Origin: Brevibacterium yomogidense | GTDB taxonomy: Bacteria; Actinomycetota; Actinomycetes; Actinomycetales; Brevibacteriaceae | DNA: 42,222 nt | Assembly: GCF_900163715.1 (NCBI RefSeq) | Contig: NZ_FWFF01000006.1 | Location: forward strand, 1-42,222 | Direction of reading: 5' to 3' | Part shown: positions 33,082 through 42,212 of the stretch, one piece after another | Layout: the number at the start of each line of letters is the position of its first letter | How positions within the stretch are numbered: the first letter of the stretch is position 1 | Made by a program: the position numbers and the translations under genes | The notes under the pieces: model-generated | What the model saw: only the letters and a program-made list of their open reading frames with translations | The model's database searches: none | Told to the model about the DNA's origin: nothing

Positions 33082-34326
33082 GTGAGCGACTTCGAAGGCT
33101 ACCTGCGCGGGGACCCGCAGGCTAAACGCATTGAGGTCGGGCTCCTCATGGCCGGTCTCGCAACTTTCACCCTGCTCTACGCCACACAGGCGATTCTGCC
33201 GTATTTCACCCGCGACTACGGCATCTCGCCGGCAGAAGCCGCCTTGTCGGTCTCGATGGCCACTGCGGGGCTGGGCGTCGGCCTCATCTTCGCGGTGCCC
33301 GTATCGGAGCGGATCGGACGCGTGCGCCTCATCCGCTGGTCGCTCATCCTCGCCTCCCTCCTGGCGCTGGTGGTCGCGTTCCTCCCGTCGTGGCCGCTCT
33401 TCCTGTGGGCTCGGTTCATCATGGGATTCGTCCTCGCAGGGCTTCCCGCGACGGCCGCCGTGTACCTGAAGGAGGAGATCCACCGCACGTACGTGTCGGC
33501 GGCGACCGGCATCTACATCTTCGGCACGACACTGGGCGGACTGTCCGGTCGCGTGCTGTCCGCACTGACGATCGAGGTCGCGAACCAGTGGGGATACGCG
33601 GGCACGGGTGTGCTGAGCGAGTCCCACCTGGCGCTGTTCGTCACGGCGCTCCTGGCGCTGGGATGCGCGGTGGGCTGCTGGGTCCTGCTGCCCGAATCGC
33701 GCGGCTTCGTCCCGCACTTCGATGCGCCGCGGGAGCTGATGCGGAAGTTCGGCCGTGCGTTCCGCGATCCGGTGCTGCTGGGGCTCTACGCGATCGGCGG
33801 GCTGGGGATGGGCACATTCGTGGGGGCCTTCAACTCACTGGCGTTCCGGCTCGAGGCTGCGCCGTACCTGCTGTCCGTGGGGGCGATGGGCCTCATCTAC
33901 TTCGTCTACCCGATCGCCGGGGTCGGATCGATCGTTGCGGGGCGGCTAGGCGGTCGGTACAGCCTGCGCGCGGTCATGCCGTACGGCCCGCTGGTCGCCG
34001 TGATCGGGATCCTGCTCATGGGGCTCACTCATCTGTTCTGGATCGTGCTCGGCATCGCGATCCTGTCCGTGGGCTTCTTCATGAGCCACTCCCTGGCCTC
34101 CACCTGGGTCGCGCAGCGGGCCAGCGCATCCGTGGGGGTGCCTGCGCAGGCCGCGTCGATGTACATGCTGGTGTACTACGCGGGGTCATCCATCAACGGG
34201 AACCTCGCGCCGCTCGCGTGGGAGCTGCAGGGGTGGAGCGGGGTCACCATGCTGAGCCTCGTGTTCATGGGGACTGCGTTCGTCATCTCCGTGCTGCTCG
34301 CGCGCAGCCGGCCGCTCGTCCGGTAG
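33082..34326 (+). CDS. MFS transporter (YnfM-like drug/metabolite efflux family)
   Basis: 414 aa with about 12 hydrophobic segments. The first reads VGLLMAGLATFTLLYATQAILPYFTRDYGISPAEAALSVSMATAGLG, the start of YnfM-like MFS exporters. The loop 2-3 motif is VSERIGRVRLI, then RFIMGFVLAGLPATAAVYLKEEI and, in the second half, GRLGGRYSLRAVMPYGP (a repeat of the motif). Substrate unknown. GTG start supported by TAGGCT 6 nt upstream. It is divergent from the M3-YbaK gene over 74 bp, and a hairpin follows it. Confidence 0.9.
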   Translation: MSDFEGYLRGDPQAKRIEVGLLMAGLATFTLLYATQAILPYFTRDYGISPAEAALSVSMATAGLGVGLIFAVPVSERIGRVRLIRWSLILASLLALVVAFLPSWPLFLWARFIMGFVLAGLPATAAVYLKEEIHRTYVSAATGIYIFGTTLGGLSGRVLSALTIEVANQWGYAGTGVLSESHLALFVTALLALGCAVGCWVLLPESRGFVPHFDAPRELMRKFGRAFRDPVLLGLYAIGGLGMGTFVGAFNSLAFRLEAAPYLLSVGAMGLIYFVYPIAGVGSIVAGRLGGRYSLRAVMPYGPLVAVIGILLMGLTHLFWIVLGIAILSVGFFMSHSLASTWVAQRASASVGVPAQAASMYMLVYYAGSSINGNLAPLAWELQGWSGVTMLSLVFMGTAFVISVLLARSRPLVR

Positions 34327-34354
34327 GGGCCGCACGGTGTGCGACGATGAGTCT

Positions 34355-34384
34355 GCCTGAGCCCGCTTCCGTGCGGGCTGAGGC
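34355..34384 (+). terminator. Hairpin after the MFS gene
   Basis: GCCTGAGCCCGC (34355-34366), loop TTCCGT, GCGGGCTGAGGC (34373-34384): 12 pairs with one mismatch. It also lies 28 nt before the putative leader ORF of the next gene. Confidence 0.7.
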
Positions 34385-34412
34385 TCATGCCGTCACTGAG
34401 AAGGGTCCTGCC

Positions 34413-34457
34413 GTGAAGATCGAGGACATCGAGATGAACCAGGACGCGTCAGCGTGA
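34413..34457 (+). CDS. Putative 14-residue leader ORF ahead of the amino-acid permease
   Basis: GTG start, product MKIEDIEMNQDASA, preceded by GAGAAGGG. Its TGA overlaps a GTG (34454) that is in frame with the permease (GTGA overlap). It may couple permease translation to that of the leader. No amino-acid run of the classical attenuator type is present. It could equally be chance, since GTG-initiated 14-codon ORFs are common. Confidence 0.35.
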   Translation: MKIEDIEMNQDASA

Positions 34458-34468
34458 AGGAAGGTGGT

Positions 34469-35680
34469 GTGGGTCCCGGCGCGACCGGACTGCGTCGCGT
34501 GCTCGGGCTGCCCGGAGCGGTGATCGTCGGAGTCGGATCGATGGTGGGGGCCGGAGCCTTCGCCGCGTTCGGCCCCGCTGCCGCTGCCGCGGGCTCGTGG
34601 CTGCTGCTGGGCCTCGCGATCGCCGTCTGCGTAGCCTTCCTCAATGCGACGTCCACTGCGCAGCTCGCAGCGCAGCACCCGGTCTCCGGGGGCGTGTACG
34701 CGTACGGGACTGCGCAGCTGGGACCCGTGCCCGGCCTCGTCGCCGGGTGGGGGTTCGTCCTCGGGAAGATCGCCTCGACAGCCGCGATGGCGCTCGTCGC
34801 CGCGACGTATCTGCTGCCTGCCTCCCTGTCCGGGTCCGTCTGGGTCACCCTCGTCGCGCTCCTGCTGCTCGGGCTCGTGACTGCAGTGAACGCGCTCGGA
34901 GTGAACCGCACGGTGCAGGTCACAGCAGTGCTCCTCACGGTGGTGCTCATCGTGCTCGCCGTCGTGGTCGGCACTGTCTTCGCGCGTGAGGAGTTCAATC
35001 TGGGTGTCCTGGCGTCACCGGCTGCGGCCGGGCCACCGTTCACCCTCATCGGCGTTCTGCAGTCCGCAGGGATCCTGTTCTTCGCCTTCGCGGGCTATGC
35101 CCGCATCGCCACGCTGGGGGAGGAGGTCCGCGATCCTGCGCGGACGATCCCTCGCGCCATCGTCGTGGCGCTGGGCGTGACGGTCGTCCTGTACGCGGTG
35201 CTCGGACTGGTCCTCCTGGGGAGCCTGGGCGCACAGGTGCTGGCGGATTCGGAGGCGCCGGTGGCGCGGCTGGTCGCCGAGGTGCCGGTCGTGTCCCTGC
35301 TGGCGAGGATCGCGGCGGTGCTCGCAGCCCTGGGCGCGCTGCTGGGCCTCACTGCGGGACTGTCGCGCACGGCCTTCGCGATGGCGCGCGATCACACGCG
35401 GTGGTTCGGTCCGCTCGCCCACATCCACGAACGGTCCGGTGTGCCGCTGCGCGCACAGGTGCTCACGTCCATCGGCGGTGCGCTGCTCATCGTCATCGGC
35501 GATCTGACGCTCGCGATCGCGGTGTCGAGCGTGTTCGTGCTCGTCTACTACTTCATCGCGAACGCGGCGGCGCTGACCCAGACGGGGGAGCACCGGCGCT
35601 ATCCGCGGTGGATGCAGATCGGCGGGATGGTCCTCTGCGCGCTGCTCGCCCTCGTCATGATCCCTGTCTGGTTCTTCTGA
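34469..35680 (+). CDS. APC-superfamily amino acid permease
   Basis: 403 aa. APC-type transporter with about 11 helices. TM1 carries the signature GAVIVGVGSMVGAGAFAAFGPA, TM2-3 VCVAFLNATSTAQLAAQHPVSGGVYAYG, and FFAFAGYARIATLGEEVRDPARTIPRAI is the conserved TM6-loop region. Substrate amino acid unknown. Two GTG starts are possible. 34469 is preferred because AGGAAGG lies 5 nt before it; 34454 would overlap the leader ORF stop. The next gene follows after 14 bp, so both are probably co-transcribed. Confidence 0.9.
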   Translation: MGPGATGLRRVLGLPGAVIVGVGSMVGAGAFAAFGPAAAAAGSWLLLGLAIAVCVAFLNATSTAQLAAQHPVSGGVYAYGTAQLGPVPGLVAGWGFVLGKIASTAAMALVAATYLLPASLSGSVWVTLVALLLLGLVTAVNALGVNRTVQVTAVLLTVVLIVLAVVVGTVFAREEFNLGVLASPAAAGPPFTLIGVLQSAGILFFAFAGYARIATLGEEVRDPARTIPRAIVVALGVTVVLYAVLGLVLLGSLGAQVLADSEAPVARLVAEVPVVSLLARIAAVLAALGALLGLTAGLSRTAFAMARDHTRWFGPLAHIHERSGVPLRAQVLTSIGGALLIVIGDLTLAIAVSSVFVLVYYFIANAAALTQTGEHRRYPRWMQIGGMVLCALLALVMIPVWFF

Positions 35681-35694
35681 GGAGGGATCCGCTG

Positions 35695-36156
35695 ATGCTC
35701 GCGTTTCTGCTCCGACTGTTCGGTCTCCTGCTGGTGGTCGCGCTGTTCGCTGTCGTGGTCGTCATCGGGATCGTCCTGATCCGTCGCAATCGGGAACTGG
35801 TCCGCAGTGGGATCCCCGTGCGTTCCACTGTGGTCCACGTCAGGACCCAGTCGGTCGACTCCTCCTTCGTCTACCACCCCACCGTGCGGTACGAGCTGCA
35901 CGGCAGGATGTGGGAGTCCACTCCGTCGCTGGGGAGGCACGCGCTGAAGACGAAGGGGTTCTGGAAGACGAGCTGGTCGGGGGAGCAGTTCATCGGGATG
36001 CCGCTCGACGTGCTCGTCGATCCGATGAATCCGGTGGCCTCCACGGTGCCCGGGCAGAGCCGCCTGGGGATCCTGCTGGTCGTCGTCGGATCCGTCTTCG
36101 GCGGGCTCGTCCTGCTGTTCGGACTCCTCGGAGTGCTGATCGGCATCGTGCGCTGA
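35695..36156 (+). CDS. DUF3592-like membrane protein
   Basis: 153 aa. Two membrane helices (about 3-28 and 124-150) flank a beta-rich extracytoplasmic segment. It has a repeated-strand pattern GIPVRSTVVHVRTQSVDSSFVYHPTVRYELHG and MPLDVLVDPMNP..STVP, which is characteristic of DUF3592 proteins. Function unknown. GGAGGG lies 8 nt before the ATG, and the gene starts 14 bp after the permease stop, suggesting one operon. A five-unit in-frame 15-bp array begins at its stop. Confidence 0.8.
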   Translation: MLAFLLRLFGLLLVVALFAVVVVIGIVLIRRNRELVRSGIPVRSTVVHVRTQSVDSSFVYHPTVRYELHGRMWESTPSLGRHALKTKGFWKTSWSGEQFIGMPLDVLVDPMNPVASTVPGQSRLGILLVVVGSVFGGLVLLFGLLGVLIGIVR

Positions 36157-36216
36157 CACGTCGTGCGCCGAGGTGCGGTGCGCTGAGATGCGATGCGCTG
36201 AGATGCGATGCGCTGA
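36148..36216. repeat. 15-bp in-frame array repeating the last codons and stop of the DUF3592-like gene
   Basis: Gene end GTG CGC TGA (36148-36156) is followed in frame by units 36157-36171 (ends CGCCGA), 36172-36186, 36187-36201 and 36202-36216. The last three all end CGC TGA, and the final two are identical. Three extra in-frame stops result. Confidence 0.92.
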
Positions 36217-36269
36217 GTCGCGTTCTCGACGCTCAGGAGTCGGCGTTCATGACCAGCGGACGATGATCC

Positions 36270-37998
<1,729 letters not shown>

Positions 37999-38071
37999 CG
38001 TCCCGCACTCGCCGAGGTCCTGCAGACCGTTGCTGTCGGTGAGACGGCCCCGACCACCGACTGGGCCCGTT

Positions 38072-38105
38072 CGTTGTCGTGCATCACCCGTTGTCGTGCA
38101 CCTCA
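38072..38105. repeat. 17-bp direct repeat upstream of the multicopper oxidase
   Basis: CGTTGTCGTGCA occurs at 38072-38083 and 38089-38100, in two adjacent 17-bp units between the oxidase start and the divergent DUF779 gene. If the GTG at 38106 is the real start, it would be coding. Confidence 0.65.
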
Positions 38106-38176
38106 CGTGCGCGTAGTCTGGATATCCACGTCGACGGCGACGAGGGCCGTGTCGACGTCAGCGCCGAGGAGGAGCC

Positions 38177-38581
38177 ATGACCGTCCACGCAGCCGCAATC
38201 GAAGCAGCCCCCACGATCGAGGGAGAGGATTTCTCCCGGGTCGCCTTCACCCAGGACGCGGTCGACCTGCTGGTCCGACTCATCGATCGCAACGGTCCGG
38301 TCATGTTCCACCAGTCGGGCGGGTGCTGCGACGGCTCATCGCCGATGTGCTACCCGGCAGGGGACTTCCTCACCGGGGACGCGGACATCCTGCTGGGTGT
38401 GTTCGACGTGCCGCTGGCGGACGGGCAGAACAGCGAGGTCGAGTTCTGGATGTCCGTGGAGCAGTTCGAGTACTGGAAGCACACCCACCTGACGATCGAC
38501 GTCGTGGACGGGCGCGGATCCGGCTTCAGCCTCGAAGGGCCGGAGGGCAAGCGCTTCCTCACCCGGTCGCGGCTGTTCTGA
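38177..38581 (+). CDS. DUF779 domain-containing protein
   Basis: 134 aa. The family hallmark is GPVMFHQSGGCCDGSSPMCYPAGDF, a Cys-rich loop with adjacent cysteines. It is followed by LLGVFDVPLADGQNSEVEFWMS, EYWKHTHLTIDVVDGRGSGFSLEGPEGKRFLTRSRLF. DUF779 genes are often linked to aldehyde dehydrogenase genes; none is adjacent here. The cysteines could bind a metal. GGAGGAG lies 5 nt before the ATG. It is divergent from the multicopper oxidase. Confidence 0.9.
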   Translation: MTVHAAAIEAAPTIEGEDFSRVAFTQDAVDLLVRLIDRNGPVMFHQSGGCCDGSSPMCYPAGDFLTGDADILLGVFDVPLADGQNSEVEFWMSVEQFEYWKHTHLTIDVVDGRGSGFSLEGPEGKRFLTRSRLF

Positions 38582-38617
38582 TGGGCTGAGGCAGCGGGGC
38601 GGCCAGTACCAGCTCCC

Positions 38618-38680
38618 TGAGTCCGGCGCGGGAAGTCAGTACCCTCAGTCCAGCGCGGGCAATCAGTCCAGCGCGGACAG
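38618..38680. repeat. 18-bp in-frame repeats of the L,D-transpeptidase gene end
   Basis: Minus strand: the gene end SALD-stop (within 38663-38680) is repeated in frame as LPALD-stop (38645-38662). After a 9-nt gap it recurs again as LPAPDS (38618-38635), where the stop has become TCA. Confidence 0.85.
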
Positions 38681-40285
38681 GTCCTGCCAGTCCTCCCACG
38701 AGTACACCCAGTCGGAGATGTCGCTGTGCTCCGTGTTGAGGTCGACCGACGACCCGGTGATCTCGACGGGGTCCCCGTAGAGCGCCATGTCGTAGTACTC
38801 CTTGGCGCGCTCCGTCGACAGGTTGATGCAGCCATGGGACACGTTGGCGCTGCCCTGGACGCCCACGGACCACGGCGCGGCATGGATGAACTCGCCGTTG
38901 TTGTGGATGCGGACGGCCCAGCTGACGTCCGTCTCGTAGTCCCAGCGCTCTGAGGTCATCGTGTAGAACTCGTGCTTCGCCATGACGACGTGGGTGCCGT
39001 TGTAGGACGGGGCCTGTGGGGTGCCCAGCGAGGCCGGCCAGTCTGCGATCTGCTCGCCGTCCCGCTCGATCGTCATGCGGTGGGACTGGGCGTCCGCGAC
39101 GACGCGCTGGTCGCGGCCGACGTCGAAGGACAGCTCGATGTCCTCCTTCCCGTACCAGCGCGGCGAGTACTCGACGCCTTCCAGCGGGAGGCTCACGTCG
39201 ACGCTCACGTCGGAGGGCCAGAACTCCTGGGGTCGGTAGTGGACGCGGCTGATCCCGTCCGCCGTGTCGTAGAGCCAGCCCCACGAACCCTGGACGTCGA
39301 CCGGTTCGCCGTCGGCGTCGGTGACCTCGACGCTGAGGCGCGCCTCGATCGCCGCGCGGGCCTCTTCCGGGACCGTCGAATTGAACGTCACCGCGATCGG
39401 TGCGCCCACGCCCACCGTCTGGTCGTCCGCGATGATCGTGTTGGCGGTGAGCTCTTCTTGGGCCGTCGTGTCCGGCGTCGTGACGGTGCCGGTCGCGGTG
39501 TGCTCGGCGCCGTCGGGGGAGACGGTGGTCGCCTCCCACGTGTACGTCGCGCCGGTCACCAGTGCGGTCGAGGACTCCCATTCCGTGCCCTGTGAGGCGG
39601 CGGAGGCGTCGCCTGCGGCGGCGCTGGAATCCTCCGAGCCCGAGGCACCGGCCGAGTCCTGCTCCGACGTCCCGTCCGTCTCAGAGGACTCGTCGGATTC
39701 CGAGGTGGCTGCGGAGCTGGAGGGGCCCACTTCCATGAGTCCGTGGGTCGGGTCCGTCGTTCCGCCGGCCATCGCCTGCTCGTCGGTGCTGTCGGTTCCC
39801 TCGGCCTCAGCTGCGTCGTCTGAGCCGTCTGTCTCTGCTGTGTCGTCCGCTGCGTCGTCGGCCGTGTTCTGGTCCGCGTCGAATGTTCCTGCGTCGGCGG
39901 GGACGGAGTCGTGGTCGGCGTCGACGAGTGTGACTTCGGTGAATTCGCCGCCGTCGACGGTGAGTGCGAGCTCTTCGCCAGCCTCGATCGTCACCGCATC
40001 AGAGGGCGGGGCGGAGGCCTCCGAGCCTGCGTCAGCGGCAGGCGAGGCGGATGCGGTGCCGGCTGGGGCCTCGGCGGCGGTGTTCTGAGCAGAGGTGCCG
40101 TCATCGGCGGCCTCGTCGCCCGCGATCGTCTCGTTCACGACGGAGACCACGGGTGCGGGATCGCTCTGCGCGGTGCTGCCGTCGGAGGACGGGTCAGTCG
40201 GGTTCGTCGGACCCGCGGTGCACGCGGAGAGGACGAGCGCGGCAAGACCCGCGGTGGCGACAGCGGACAGGGCACGACGACGCAC
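38663..40285 (-). CDS. L,D-transpeptidase lipoprotein (YkuD domain with Ig-like domains)
   Basis: 540 aa. Lipoprotein signal MRRRALSAVATAGLAALVLSAC. A long acidic Ser/Thr/Asp/Ala-rich linker (about 25-250) follows. Next is an Ig-like domain (TIIADDQTVGVGAPIAVTFNSTVPEEARAAIEARLSV type) and the YkuD catalytic domain with THVVMAKHEFY, FIHAAPWS and SHGCINLS (catalytic Cys about 484). It forms 3-3 peptidoglycan cross-links outside the membrane. Architecture matches mycobacterial LdtA/LdtB-like enzymes, with an unusually long linker. GTG start with GGAGG 7 nt upstream. Confidence 0.93.
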   Translation of the reverse strand: MRRRALSAVATAGLAALVLSACTAGPTNPTDPSSDGSTAQSDPAPVVSVVNETIAGDEAADDGTSAQNTAAEAPAGTASASPAADAGSEASAPPSDAVTIEAGEELALTVDGGEFTEVTLVDADHDSVPADAGTFDADQNTADDAADDTAETDGSDDAAEAEGTDSTDEQAMAGGTTDPTHGLMEVGPSSSAATSESDESSETDGTSEQDSAGASGSEDSSAAAGDASAASQGTEWESSTALVTGATYTWEATTVSPDGAEHTATGTVTTPDTTAQEELTANTIIADDQTVGVGAPIAVTFNSTVPEEARAAIEARLSVEVTDADGEPVDVQGSWGWLYDTADGISRVHYRPQEFWPSDVSVDVSLPLEGVEYSPRWYGKEDIELSFDVGRDQRVVADAQSHRMTIERDGEQIADWPASLGTPQAPSYNGTHVVMAKHEFYTMTSERWDYETDVSWAVRIHNNGEFIHAAPWSVGVQGSANVSHGCINLSTERAKEYYDMALYGDPVEITGSSVDLNTEHSDISDWVYSWEDWQDLSALD

Positions 40286-40606
40286 GGAAGACCTCCGAAG
40301 GGGAAAGGGACTTCTGGAATCGTACGTCTGTCCATGGAAGCGATCCTGGATGGAGTGTGACCGCGCGCACGGTCATGCCGTCCTGTGCGGTTGCAGATGT
40401 GCAACGTCACGCGCCTGAGCGTCTCTGACCTGCGGAGACGCCGTGATCTGGCGGCGCTGCGTGTTGCCGAATCGTAACTGCCGCGATGTGATCAGAATGA
40501 ACGGAATACGCGTCAGGGTGCCGGTGTGAGGGGCGGCGGAGCGCCTCCCTGCTGTGCGCGACACTTCGATTTCACCTGAGCGTGCGAGTCCGGTAGAGTC
40601 ACCTGC
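40286..40606. other. 321-bp intergenic region between the L,D-transpeptidase and tRNA-Ser(GGA)
   Basis: Holds the divergent promoters. Small dyads are visible: TGACCG-N6-CGGTCA (40358-40375) and GTTGCA-N4-TGCAAC (40390-40405), plus a possible minus-strand -10 TACGAT (40471-40476). No coding region or known riboswitch was recognised. Confidence 0.5.
40571..40606 (+). promoter_or_regulatory. Promoter of tRNA-Ser(GGA)
   Basis: -35 TTCACC (40571-40576), 17-nt spacer, -10 TAGAGT (40594-40599), 7 nt to the mature 5' G at 40607. Same geometry as tRNA-Ser(CGA). Confidence 0.65.
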
Positions 40607-40691
40607 GGAGGATTCGCCTAGCGGCCTATGGCGCACGCCTGGAACGCGTGTTGGGTTAACGCCCTCAGGGGTTCAAATCCCCTATCCTCCG
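40607..40691 (+). tRNA. tRNA-Ser (anticodon GGA), CCA not encoded
   Basis: Acceptor GGAGGAT/ATCCTCC. Anticodon stem CACGC/GCGTG with loop CTGGAAC (GGA, reads UCC/UCU). Class II variable arm TTGGGTTAACGCCCTCA. T arm GGGGTTCAAATCCCC. Discriminator G at 40691 is followed by CCG, so CCA must be added enzymatically. Confidence 0.97.
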
Positions 40692-40697
40692 CCGCAG

Positions 40698-40723
40698 GAA
40701 GCCCCCGGTTCGCCGGGGGCTTC
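40698..40723 (+). terminator. Hairpin terminator after tRNA-Ser(GGA)
   Basis: Perfect 11-bp stem GAAGCCCCCGG / CCGGGGGCTTC with a stable TTCG tetraloop, followed by TTCACATTC. Confidence 0.93.
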
Positions 40724-41001
40724 TTCACATTCAGCATCGCATTCTCGCATTCGTGCTTGGTGCGTGCTCGGATGCCGATGGACCCGCAGTCTCGTCGGCC
40801 AGGTCGCCGGGCAGATGTGGAGCGCTCCCGTCTTGACTGCGTCGGGGCATGACCGCGGCCGCACAACGGGCCGTCTTCGCCGAGTCGCCGTTGACACCGA
40901 CGAAGACTGAGTCCGAGCGTAGTGCCGAAACATGTGCTGTGCATCACGTTCGAGTAACGATCGGGCGATCGACCAGCCACTCCTGCGTGGGCGGTTGGGG
41001 A

Positions 41002-41013
41002 GATAATAGGGGC
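41002..41013 (+). promoter_or_regulatory. -10 box of the leaderless MgtC-family mRNA
   Basis: GATAAT (41002-41007), 6 nt, ATG at 41014. No Shine-Dalgarno site at a usable distance. Confidence 0.65.
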
Positions 41014-41724
41014 ATGGACCTGTGGACTGAGTCTTCGGGGTTGGAGCTGGGCTACCTGGCTCTTGCGTTCGTGCTGTGCGCGTTCATCGGGATCGAGCGG
41101 CAGGTGCGCCAGAAGGCTGCGGGGTTCCGCACGCACGTGCTCGTCGGTACGGGTTCAGCGGGCTTCACCCTGGTGTCCAGCTTCGGCTTCGCCCACGTGC
41201 TGGGGGATGATGTCACTCTCGACCCGTCGCGCATCGCGGCGCAGATCGTCACGGGGATCGGCTTCCTGGGCGCCGGAGTCATCTTCACGCGCCGCGACGC
41301 GGTGCGGGGCCTCACCACTGCGGCGACGATCTGGGTCTCCGCGGCCGTCGGCATGGCGGCGGGCGCGGGCATGGTGTCGCTGGCGGTCGGCCTCACCGTG
41401 GCCCATCTCTTCGCGCTGGTGGTCATGGGGCCCATCGTCGCGAAGATCCCGACGCGCGACACGAATCGGGTGCTGCGGATCGTCTACGCCGATGGTGAAG
41501 GTGTGCTCCGCCGACTCCTCGCCGAGGCGACGGAGGTCGGCTTCTCCGCCTTCATCCTGTCAGCCCGTCGGCTGGACCAGACGGATCTGGTCCAGCTCGA
41601 CGGGCGCTTCAAGGGGCGCATGCCGTTGCGGGACCTCGTGCCGCACCTCCACGAGGTGGACGGAGTGCGCTCCATCCATGTCCAGCGGGACACGGATGAC
41701 GAGGAGGAGGATTCGCGGACCTAG
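41014..41724 (+). CDS. MgtC/SapB family membrane protein
   Basis: 236 aa. Four or five helices of the MgtC domain: LALAFVLCAFIGIERQVRQKAAGFRTHVLVGTGSAGFTLVS, RIAAQIVTGIGFLGAGVIFTRRDAVRGLTTAATIWVSAAVGMAAGAG. A soluble C-terminal ACT-like part (about 150-225) and an acidic tail (DTDDEEEDSRT) follow. The length and ACT-like tail resemble the SapB/YhiD subgroup. Family members are linked to growth at low Mg2+ or to ATPase regulation, but the role here is not shown. The start is MDLWTESS on the basis of the -10 box; in-frame upstream starts would cross the promoter. Confidence 0.92.
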   Translation: MDLWTESSGLELGYLALAFVLCAFIGIERQVRQKAAGFRTHVLVGTGSAGFTLVSSFGFAHVLGDDVTLDPSRIAAQIVTGIGFLGAGVIFTRRDAVRGLTTAATIWVSAAVGMAAGAGMVSLAVGLTVAHLFALVVMGPIVAKIPTRDTNRVLRIVYADGEGVLRRLLAEATEVGFSAFILSARRLDQTDLVQLDGRFKGRMPLRDLVPHLHEVDGVRSIHVQRDTDDEEEDSRT

Positions 41725-41770
41725 ACGAGGATTCGCGGGCCTGGCGGCGCAGGATGTCGCGGGCGCGCTG
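41707..41770. repeat. 20-bp array over the stop codon of the MgtC-family gene
   Basis: GAGGATTCGCGGACCTAGAC (from 41707, contains the TAG) is followed by GAGGATTCGCGGGCCTGGCG (from 41727). A weaker third copy (about 41750-41770) keeps AGGATGTCGCGGGC. Confidence 0.8.
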
Positions 41771-42212
41771 GGTGCGGACGCGTCTCCTCGGTCCCTCGGT
41801 TCGTTTCGCAGGGCTGTCGGGCCGGTTTCACAGAGTCGCCCGACCGCATCCACAGGTTGGCCGACCCGTATCACGCTTTTGGTGGCCGCCAGATGTCATC
41901 CCTGCGACTCTCTGCGTCGAATCCACCGGCTGCGAATATCGCCTGGCCGGAGCCCACGGCGTTGATGCCGGATTCTGCGCCGGTGACGACGATGCTGCGG
42001 TTCAAGGCCGCCTGAACGGCATGGGCGCGTGCGGTGGTGCCTGCGTTTTCGGGGGCTGGGGAAGTGCGCGCGGAAGTTATGTCCGCGCCTTCGAATAGTA
42101 TGTAGAACAGCAATAAAGATGATCTGTCACTCACCGTGAACGGTGAGATGAGCGATCCACGGTGGCTGTGTTCTGCAGGGTGGTTGAGGCTTCGAGGGGG
42201 AGGCGAGGGGCG
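41725..42212. other. 488-bp region without a recognised gene
   Basis: After the MgtC array no known protein is seen. A minus-strand 87-codon ORF (41871-42134, GTG start) has no recognisable family; it might be a small hypothetical gene or a decayed fragment. At 42089-42129 the sequence turns AT-rich (TTCGAATAGTATGTAGAAC...), consistent with a promoter. A perfect 8+8 dyad CTCACCGT-GA-ACGGTGAG (42130-42147) follows and is an operator candidate for the gene starting at 42213. Confidence 0.4.
42130..42147. promoter_or_regulatory. Perfect inverted repeat, operator candidate
   Basis: CTCACCGT and ACGGTGAG separated by GA, just downstream of an AT-rich promoter-like stretch and 65 bp before the partial ORF at the window end. 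Confidence 0.35.

Noticed and set aside
30131..33085. 984-codon open frame antisense to the M3-YbaK gene
   Set aside because: Shadow frame; the minus strand carries catalytic motifs of two families and ribosome sites.
38000..38106. GTG at 38106 as the multicopper oxidase start
   Set aside because: It would add 36 residues before an already long Tat n-region; the possible -10 is 8 nt away and the segment includes a direct repeat. Kept only as an alternative.
40286..40606. c-di-AMP (ydaO-type) riboswitch upstream of the L,D-transpeptidase
   Set aside because: Considered because such riboswitches precede cell-wall genes in actinomycetes, but the conserved core sequence was not recognised.
40849..41013. 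Longer in-frame start for the MgtC-family protein
   Set aside because: The extra 55 residues are not MgtC-like and would span the GATAAT promoter box immediately before the chosen ATG.
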